Shown piece by piece: positions 55,958 to 64,000 of a DNA stretch of 64,000 nucleotides. The notes below the pieces were generated by a model. The model was not told the DNA's origin and searched no databases. It saw only the letters and a list, made by a program, of their open reading frames with translations. Both the position numbers and the translations under genes were made by a program. The DNA lies in NCBI RefSeq assembly GCF_004136315.1, contig NZ_CP029562.1:1054001-1118000 (forward strand), given 5' to 3'. Source of the DNA: Mesorhizobium sp. Pch-S (lineage in GTDB: Bacteria > Pseudomonadota > Alphaproteobacteria > Rhizobiales > Rhizobiaceae). Positions within the stretch are counted from its first letter, which is position 1, and each line of letters begins with the position of its first letter.

Positions 55958-58900
55958 ATGCCGTCCGAGAACTATTCGTTCCTCGATGTTGCCGTCCTCG
56001 ACGAGGTGCGGACGCGTTTCGCTGCCGGCGACGCGCTCCTCATCCTGTCGGCCGACCTCGACCAGGTGCTGTGGGCGAACGGCCCGGGCGCTGCGGTGCT
56101 CGGCCATGCCGACATCGAGGCGGCGATCGAGGCGCCGGCCGACCTGCCGCCCGTGGCGAAGCGCCAGATCACGGCCACCGCCGGCTTCCCGGCCATCGGC
56201 CGCAACCGCGCGCTGCTGGTCCGGCTTTCCCGGGGCATGGCAACGCAGGCAATCGGCTTCCAGGCCAGCGCCGTGACCATGCCGGACGGCGAAGCGGCAA
56301 TCCTGCTTTCGGTGCCGGTCCAGCAGACCGGTTCGCGCAGCGTGGTCGAGATCGCCGAACGCGCCATCAGCGGCTTCACCACCGACGGCCAGTTCCTGGC
56401 TTTCATCGACGGTAGCGGTCATGTCGAAGCCGCATCGCAGGGCTTTCCGGAACTCGGAATCACCACCGAGACACTTGCAGCGCTGGCGGGCGAAACCGGC
56501 CGCGATCACGAACGCACGCTGAAGCGGCGTGTGCAGGCTGGAAAGCGCGCCCTGCCCGCGGGCATGGCGAGACTGACGGATGATCCGGAACGCCATCTGC
56601 TGGTGGTGATCGACGATGGCAGCACCGATCGGGCTGACACAGCACCCACAGCGACGATCCCTACCGGCAACGGCCCGACGGCTTCGGCCGAACCACCCGC
56701 CGCGGAAGGCTGGCGCGCAGCTGACGACAGCGCGTCCGCCAGCGCCGCATCCGGCGAACACCATCATGACGGCTGGTATTTCAGCGACGCCGGCCGCAAT
56801 GGCGAAAACCAGACGCCGGCCGGGTCGGAGCCTGCCGAGACCGCGGCAGCCGCGTTGCCGGCCATCGCCCGTAACGCAGCGCCGGTGCGTTTCGTATGGC
56901 GCACCGATGCAGCCGGCCGCTTCAGCGCGATTTCTCCGGAGTTCGCCGCCGTTGTCGGCGAAGCCGCAGCCGATGTCATCGGCCGACGTTTCAAGGATGT
57001 CGCCACCACTTTCGGCTTCGATCCTTCCGGCGAAATCGCGGGGCTCCTGGACCGGCGCGACACGTGGTCGGGCCGTTCGGTCGCCTGGCCGATCGCCGGC
57101 AGCAGCCTGAAGGTGCCGGTCGACCTCGCCGCCCTGCCCGTCTACGACCGTAACCGCAACTTCGAAGGTTTCCGTGGTTTCGGCGTCGCGCGGGTCGCCG
57201 ATGCCACAGAAGACCACGAAAAAGTCGGCGAGGCGCTGACGCCTGATTGGACACCGTCAGCAACGCCGCCCGCTGCAGTCGTCGCGCCGCCCGCCATACC
57301 GGAGGCGAAGCAACCTGGCGCAGAGGCAAGCCGCCACAACGCTTTCCAGGGCGAGACGCCCGCGCTGACCATTGCGCCGACGCTGGAACGCCGGTTCACC
57401 GACAAGGTCATCCGGCTGGCGGAACACCGGGCACCGGCCAATGACAAAGGCCTCTCGAACGTGGAGCGCACCGCCTTCCGCGAGATCGGCGAGCGCCTGA
57501 AAAAGGACAGCGCCGTCGAACCCGGCAAGGCTGCTCCCGCCACGCCGAAAGAGACGATCCCTGCCGCATCGCAGACGGATATCGCCGCTGCGTCGCCGGG
57601 CAATGTCGAAATGACTGCGGCATCCGGCAAGGACGTCGAAGCGACGAAGCCTGCCGACGCGATTGCGCCCGCAACCCCGGAGAAGCCGGAGACCGCGGTC
57701 CTGCCTGCTGTCGTCGCCGTTGAGCAACCAGCCCTGGACAACAAGGAAAACGCAGCGGACCCCGAAACCGTTGGCGCGCAGGATGATGCCGTTTCCCAGG
57801 AGGAGACCGACGCAGACGACAGCAGCACGCTGATCGAAGCGCAGGAAGCCGAGGACGTCGAGGATCTGACCCGGCTCGACGGCGCGGATGCCGAGACGGT
57901 TTCCGAAATCGAAGATTCCGTCGCGAGCTCCGAAGTGCCCGTTGCGCTGTCCAGCCAGCCGACCGAAACCGAAGTTGCCGGATCGGACGATGCCGTGCAA
58001 CCGGACGCCAAGCTGGCGTCGCCACGCTCGCTGCTGGCCTTTGCCACCGAGGATGACGGTGAGGCAGATGACAGGACAGCGCCGACGCTGGACGATGCAG
58101 GTGACGTCAGGGCCGCCGCCGCCAAGGCAACGCAACAGCGTCGTGGCGCGGTTGCCGAAGAGACACCCCTTGCGGACGACGCAGCGGAAGACACCGATCT
58201 CGCCCGCCTGGAAGATGACGGCGATCTGACGCATCCCCGCGACGAGGATGAAGCGCTTGCCGGCGCTGAGCCGGCGCAGGTCGCCGTGGTACCGCGTATA
58301 GCGCCGCCGCTGCAGGCCGGCGGTTTCGTGCCCGCAGCCTTCTCAACCGGCGAAACAGTGCCGGACACCTCGCTTGTGGCGCGCCTGCCGGTGCCGCTGC
58401 TGATCCATTCCGGCGACAGGCTGCATTACGCGAATACGGAATTCCTGGCCCTGACCGGCTATGGCGATCTTGCCGCGCTGGAGGCCGCCGGCGGCCTGGA
58501 TGCGCTGTTTGCCGACGCCTATGCCAGCGACGATGCGCCCGACCATTCAGACCACAAGCTGCGGCTCAGGAAAGCCGGTGGCGACGAGGTCCCGGTCGAT
58601 GCGGTGCTGCGTTCCGTGCCGTGGGGCAAGGGCAAGGCCCTGATGCTGGTGCTGAACGGCACGACGGACAACCGGTCGGCGCAGGTCCTGCCCTTTCCGG
58701 CCGCCGAGACGGCACAGCCCGACAATGCCGAGCTCAAGGCGCGCATCGCCGAAATGCGCACCATCATCGACACCGCCACCGACGGCGTGGTGCTGATCAA
58801 CCGCGATGGCACCATCCGCTCGATCAGCCGGCCGGCGGAGGCCCTGTTCAGCTTCGACAGCGATGACGTCGCCGGCAAGCCGTTCGCCTCGCTGTTCGCC

Positions 58901-60139
58901 ATCGAAAGCCAGAAGGCGGCGCGTGACTACCTTGCCGGTCTTTCCGACAATGGTGTGGCCAGCGTGCTCAACGATGGCCGCGAAGTCATCGGCCGCGAGG
59001 CCGAAGGGCGTTTCATCCCGCTGTTCATGACCATCGGCCGCCTGCCAGGCGACAGCGGCTACTGCGCCGTGGTGCGCGACATCACGCAATGGAAACGGGC
59101 CGAGGAAGAACTCACCCAGGCGCGTGCGGTGGCCGAGCGCGCCTCCTCGCAGAAGACCGATTTCCTTGCCCGCATCAGCCACGAGATCCGCACGCCGCTC
59201 AACGCCATCATCGGTTTTTCCGAGCTGATGGTGGACGAGAAGTTCGGGCCGATCGCCAATGAGCGCTATCGCGACTATCTGCGCGACATCAACCGCTCGG
59301 GCAACCATGTCCTCGACCTCGTCAACGACCTGCTCGACATCTCCAAGATCGAGGCAGGCCAGCAGGAAATGGACTATGAGGCGGTGTCGCTCAACGACAC
59401 GCTGGCCGAATCCGTCGCGCTGATGCAGCCGCAGGCCAACCGCGAGCGGGTGATCATCCGTTCGTCTTTCGCCTCGCGCCTGCCGGAGGTCGTGGCCGAC
59501 CTGCGTTCGATCCGCCAGATCGCGCTCAACATCCTGTCAAATGCCGTCCGCTACACGCAGGCCGGCGGCCAGGTGATCGTCTCGACCGCCTATGAAACCT
59601 CTGGTGATGTGGTGATGCGGGTGCGCGATACCGGCGTTGGCATGACCCAGGCCGAGATCGAACACGCGCTGAAGCCCTTCAAGCAGGTCAACGCCCTGAA
59701 GCGCGGCCGCAGCGACGGCACCGGCCTCGGCCTGCCGCTGACCAAGGCGATGGTCGAGGCCAACCGCGCCCGGTTCACCATCAATTCGACGCCCGGCGAA
59801 GGCACGTGGTGGAAGTGGCCTTCCCGTCGACCCGCGTGCTGGCCGACTGACAGACCGTATAAAGAGCCGGTTTCGAAACTCGCGACAGCGCGTCAAATAG
59901 CGTTGCTTTGGTGCGTCCTTCGAGGCTCGCCCGGCTACGATTGCGCCTACTCTCCACCGCCCCGCGGGCTCACACCTCAGGATGAGGGCCGTTGTTTAAC
60001 GACGCCCAAGTTTCCGGGGCACCTCGGAGTTCTCCCGAAGCGACACGACGGTCCTCATCCTGAGGTGCGAGCCCGCAAGACATTGGAAAGATGGCAAAAC
60101 CCAAGCGGGCGAACCTCGAGGGACGCACCGCAAACCTGA
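55958..60139 (+). CDS. Large PAS-domain sensor histidine kinase (PdhS/PleC/DivJ-like), 3' frameshift
   Basis: A 1393-residue open frame. Residues 1-130 and about 310-420 look PAS-like, about 450-820 form an Ala/Glu/Asp/Thr-rich low-complexity linker, PAS domains follow near 830-910 and 930-1050, then the HisKA domain with phosphoacceptor 'ARISHEIRTPLNAIIGFSEL' (His near 1075) and an HATPase domain with 'NILSNAVRYTQAGG', 'RVRDTGVGM' and 'GTGLGLPLTKAMVEANR'. After 'TPGEGT' (about 59805) the family reading 'VEVAFPSTRVLAD' and a TGA at 59850 are in another frame: one missing base makes this frame run on into a repeat to 60139. The kinase core resembles cell-cycle kinases acting on DivK. No membrane segment is evident. 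Confidence 0.88.
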   Translation: MPSENYSFLDVAVLDEVRTRFAAGDALLILSADLDQVLWANGPGAAVLGHADIEAAIEAPADLPPVAKRQITATAGFPAIGRNRALLVRLSRGMATQAIGFQASAVTMPDGEAAILLSVPVQQTGSRSVVEIAERAISGFTTDGQFLAFIDGSGHVEAASQGFPELGITTETLAALAGETGRDHERTLKRRVQAGKRALPAGMARLTDDPERHLLVVIDDGSTDRADTAPTATIPTGNGPTASAEPPAAEGWRAADDSASASAASGEHHHDGWYFSDAGRNGENQTPAGSEPAETAAAALPAIARNAAPVRFVWRTDAAGRFSAISPEFAAVVGEAAADVIGRRFKDVATTFGFDPSGEIAGLLDRRDTWSGRSVAWPIAGSSLKVPVDLAALPVYDRNRNFEGFRGFGVARVADATEDHEKVGEALTPDWTPSATPPAAVVAPPAIPEAKQPGAEASRHNAFQGETPALTIAPTLERRFTDKVIRLAEHRAPANDKGLSNVERTAFREIGERLKKDSAVEPGKAAPATPKETIPAASQTDIAAASPGNVEMTAASGKDVEATKPADAIAPATPEKPETAVLPAVVAVEQPALDNKENAADPETVGAQDDAVSQEETDADDSSTLIEAQEAEDVEDLTRLDGADAETVSEIEDSVASSEVPVALSSQPTETEVAGSDDAVQPDAKLASPRSLLAFATEDDGEADDRTAPTLDDAGDVRAAAAKATQQRRGAVAEETPLADDAAEDTDLARLEDDGDLTHPRDEDEALAGAEPAQVAVVPRIAPPLQAGGFVPAAFSTGETVPDTSLVARLPVPLLIHSGDRLHYANTEFLALTGYGDLAALEAAGGLDALFADAYASDDAPDHSDHKLRLRKAGGDEVPVDAVLRSVPWGKGKALMLVLNGTTDNRSAQVLPFPAAETAQPDNAELKARIAEMRTIIDTATDGVVLINRDGTIRSISRPAEALFSFDSDDVAGKPFASLFAIESQKAARDYLAGLSDNGVASVLNDGREVIGREAEGRFIPLFMTIGRLPGDSGYCAVVRDITQWKRAEEELTQARAVAERASSQKTDFLARISHEIRTPLNAIIGFSELMVDEKFGPIANERYRDYLRDINRSGNHVLDLVNDLLDISKIEAGQQEMDYEAVSLNDTLAESVALMQPQANRERVIIRSSFASRLPEVVADLRSIRQIALNILSNAVRYTQAGGQVIVSTAYETSGDVVMRVRDTGVGMTQAEIEHALKPFKQVNALKRGRSDGTGLGLPLTKAMVEANRARFTINSTPGEGTWWKWPSRRPACWPTDRPYKEPVSKLATARQIALLWCVLRGSPGYDCAYSPPPRGLTPQDEGRCLTTPKFPGHLGVLPKRHDGPHPEVRARKTLERWQNPSGRTSRDAPQT
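59910..60129. repeat. 220-bp element with terminal inverted repeats
   Basis: The ends GGTGCGTCCTTCGAGGCTCG (59910 onward) and CGAACCTCGAGGGACGCACC (to 60129) are nearly complementary. Inside, CACCTCAGGATGAGG and CCTCATCCTGAGGTG form a second inverted pair. It looks like a non-autonomous mobile or REP-type element. Because of the frameshift in the kinase gene it is now read as the kinase C-terminal tail. Confidence 0.8.
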
Positions 60140-60173
60140 AAATGGCGCTGTGGAGTTTCAAACGGCCTCTAAG

Positions 60174-60292
60174 AAAAAAGGCGCCCAGCGGGCGCCTGAA
60201 GAGGAATTTGTCACAACGGGCTTGAGCGATACTGTTCCCGCCTGGCGGGATGGGATTTCTCCCTCAAGTTACCCATGACTATCCGGGCCGGG
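60174..60292 (-). ncRNA. Possible small RNA or long 3' UTR ending in a strong terminator
   Basis: On the minus strand, the terminator GGCGCCC-GCT-GGGCGCC plus six T (60174-60197) is unambiguous. Upstream of it are compact hairpins CCCGCC-A-GGCGGG and GGGA-GAAA-TCCC. The terminator lies 210 bases after the stop of the acetoacetyl-CoA synthetase gene, so this may be either its mRNA tail or an independent RNA. No known family is recognised and no strong promoter is seen. Confidence 0.4.
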
Positions 60293-60408
60293 TCGTAAAC
60301 AAATCCTTACCGGACCGCGGAAAAATTTACGAAAGTGTACCACTTGTGAAAACGCGGTAAATTTGGGCGCTACGCTTTGTTTACCATCTTCTTTATCCGA
60401 CTATCCAT

Positions 60409-62367
<1,959 letters not shown>

Positions 62368-62490
62368 CAATGTTCCTCCCGTGGCGTCACCCGTTAAGCA
62401 TACTGCAACGCAACAACGCAAGGTCGGCGGATTGCGACAGGATGTGTGCTATCGCCATCGCATGGTCACAAAGACTTGAAATGCAGCCGT

Positions 62491-62597
62491 CTAGAGCGTT
62501 TCCGTTTTTCACGAAAACGCGGAAACGCTCTAACTTTTTGTTTTCGCGCAATTCCGGACGGAAAACCGTTACACACTTTTCCTGGAGTTGCTCTCGG
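62491..62597. repeat. Dispersed palindromic repeat
   Basis: Starts TCTAGAGCGTTTCCG, has the hairpin GAGCGTTTCCG...CGGAAACGCTC, the linker AACTTTTTGTTTTCGCGC, then 'AATTCCGGACGGAAAACCGT' and ends 'TTTCCTGGAGTTGCTCTC'. It is the most complete copy of the family with 54472-54566 and 43945-44026, and shares its first hairpin with 14099-14200 and 18473-18575. Confidence 0.8.
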
Positions 62598-62640
62598 TTT
62601 ACACCCCTTCATGCGGTGGAATTGAAACGCTAAGGACCAG

Positions 62641-64000
62641 ATGCCATCACCCCTGATCTGGCGGGCCATTTGGGCTGTATCGATTGCGGTCATCGTCGCC
62701 GTCCTGGCGTTCGTGGCCGTGCCCTATTTTGCGTCCAATCGCATCGTGCGCGACCGCATCGCATGGGAAATGAGCGCCTGGAGTGGTTTTCGCGTCACCA
62801 TCGAAGGCACGCCCGAGATTTCGATCTGGCCGCAGTTCCGCGCCACGCTGTCAGGCGTCACGCTGTCGAAATGGAGCGATGACAAGGCTCCGCCGGTGAT
62901 GCAGGCCGAACGGATCGACATCGACCTGTCGGCGATGGCGGCGTTGCGCGGCGATGTCGTGTTCTCCGGCGTGCAGCTGATCAAGCCGATTTTCCGCATC
63001 GAGCCCGCCGAGCATGGGATGCTTCTGCCTTCCGTACCGTCGGGCGGGCGCGTCGCGCGCGCCATCGACGCCGCCCGGGAAACGGTGAAGGCCAACCCCG
63101 GCAAGCCGGACGTCGTCAAGCTGCCCAAGGAAGGTTTCGGCAGCATCGAATTCCGCGACGGCCGTGTCGTCGCCAGCGTCGATGGTTCGGAAGAAGACGT
63201 CGTGACCGGGCTGTCGGGCATGGTCGACTGGGAGGCGCTGAATGCGTCGGGCTCGCTGACGGCCAACGGCACCTGGCGCGGCGAAAGCGTGTCCGTCGAG
63301 GCCAATTCACCGCAGCCCATGCTGTTGCTGGCGGGCGGTGCTGCCCCCTTCACCGTGTCGCTCAAGGCGCCGCCGGCCAATCTCTCGTTCGAAGGCAACG
63401 GCAACTTCTCCGCAAAGTCGTTCTTCGACGGCCAGGCCAAGTTCTCGGCGCCGTCGCTGCGGCGCGCGCTCTACTGGCTGCGGGCCGGCATCGCACCCGG
63501 CGCCACCACCGGTCCCGTCTCCGTCAGCAGCAAGGTCAGCGGCAACAGCGACCGGATCAAGTTCGACAATGCCGAAATGACGGTCGACAAGAACCCCGGC
63601 ACCGGCGCGCTCGACCTTTCCTTCAACGATGCACTGCCGGTGATCTCCGGCACCATGGCCTTCGATACCGTCAATCTGGCGGCCTTCCTCGCCGCCTTCA
63701 CCACGACGGCCGCCGCTCCCGGCGATCTCGACGCCATCGACACGTCCTTCGCCGACCGCTTCAACCTCGATCTGCGGCTGTCGGCAGCGCATGCCACCGC
63801 CGGACCGATCCAGCTTGCCGACATGGCCGGCACCGCCCAGGTCAAGAACGGCCTCGCCGTCTTCGACATTTCCGACGCCGGCGCCTTCGGCGGCAACATC
63901 CAGGCAAGCCTGCGCTTCGATCTGCGTCCGGAAGGCACCCAGGTCGAGATGAAGCTGCTGGCTTCCGACATCAACGGCGCCGAATTCACCTCGGCCGCAG
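62641..64000 (+). CDS. AsmA-family protein (5' part, cut by window end)
   Basis: The frame from ATG 62641 stays open to the end of the window, at least 453 residues. AAGGA precedes the start. A single N-terminal membrane anchor, 'AVSIAVIVAVLAFVAVPYFA', is followed by a long periplasmic beta-rich region with 'GTPEISIWPQFRATLSGVTL' and repeated 'FDGQAKFSAPSLRRALYWLR'-type strands, as in AsmA/TamB-like inner-membrane proteins linked to outer-membrane lipid homeostasis. The 3' end is missing. It follows a dispersed repeat and is divergent from the acyl-CoA ligase gene. Confidence 0.85.
   Translation, partial: MPSPLIWRAIWAVSIAVIVAVLAFVAVPYFASNRIVRDRIAWEMSAWSGFRVTIEGTPEISIWPQFRATLSGVTLSKWSDDKAPPVMQAERIDIDLSAMAALRGDVVFSGVQLIKPIFRIEPAEHGMLLPSVPSGGRVARAIDAARETVKANPGKPDVVKLPKEGFGSIEFRDGRVVASVDGSEEDVVTGLSGMVDWEALNASGSLTANGTWRGESVSVEANSPQPMLLLAGGAAPFTVSLKAPPANLSFEGNGNFSAKSFFDGQAKFSAPSLRRALYWLRAGIAPGATTGPVSVSSKVSGNSDRIKFDNAEMTVDKNPGTGALDLSFNDALPVISGTMAFDTVNLAAFLAAFTTTAAAPGDLDAIDTSFADRFNLDLRLSAAHATAGPIQLADMAGTAQVKNGLAVFDISDAGAFGGNIQASLRFDLRPEGTQVEMKLLASDINGAEFTSAA

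Overview
The window looks like chromosomal DNA of a Rhizobiales alphaproteobacterium, most probably Mesorhizobium or a close relative (inference). The reasons are the high GC content, a Brucella-type porin, a DUF768-like small protein, a tRNA-His without the extra 5' G, an LsrB/VtlR-type LysR regulator paired with a DUF1127 gene, and several dispersed palindromic intergenic repeats. No phage, insertion sequence, CRISPR array or replication origin is evident.

Layout. 0.1-3.4 kb: FadR-type regulator and L-lactate dehydrogenase, a small ORF, and a PPP-family phosphatase. 3.4-9.05 kb: complete thiamine operon thiC-thiO-thiS-thiG-thiE-thiD (minus strand) behind a TPP riboswitch, with a mobile-looking palindromic element between thiS and thiG. 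9.1-16.4 kb: alpha-galactoside-type ABC transporter and GH4 glycosidase, with a divergent LacI regulator and twin operators. 16.4-25.5 kb: a tiny secreted peptide ORF, porin, MarR regulator, Ca2+/H+ antiporter, a low-GC unknown gene, RidA, a class I glutamine amidotransferase and small unknowns.

25.6-38.3 kb is the most unusual part. A tightly overlapping operon encodes PxpA, a biotin carrier, a biotin carboxylase, PxpB and PxpC, followed by a frameshifted NCS1 permease and the biotin transporter BioY, with a divergent LysR gene. Beside it lie ATP-dependent hydantoinase/oxoprolinase genes hyuB-hyuA with a divergent AraC gene. Together they suggest uptake and ATP-driven opening of a cyclic amide, with biotin-linked carboxylation as a possible mechanism. 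The substrate is not known.

38.3-49.3 kb: MFS exporter with HxlR regulator, two GFA proteins, rsmE, an alpha/beta hydrolase with TetR regulator, gshA, an AraC/GyrI-like regulator, a DUF937 protein, an unknown gene and an aldo-keto reductase. 49.3-52 kb: a candidate small RNA with CU-rich anti-Shine-Dalgarno stretches directly after a DUF1127 gene, divergent from an LsrB/VtlR-like LysR gene, then an EamA transporter. 52-55.7 kb: xseA, a VOC protein, a DUF768-like protein, tRNA-His, a strong candidate cuckoo-type small RNA, and a phasin. 55.9-60.1 kb: a very long PAS histidine kinase behind a perfect CtrA-type box, whose 3' end carries a one-base frameshift that reads into a repeat. 60.4-64 kb: an acetoacetyl-CoA synthetase-like gene (which with the phasin points to polyhydroxybutyrate metabolism) and the start of an AsmA-family gene cut by the window edge.
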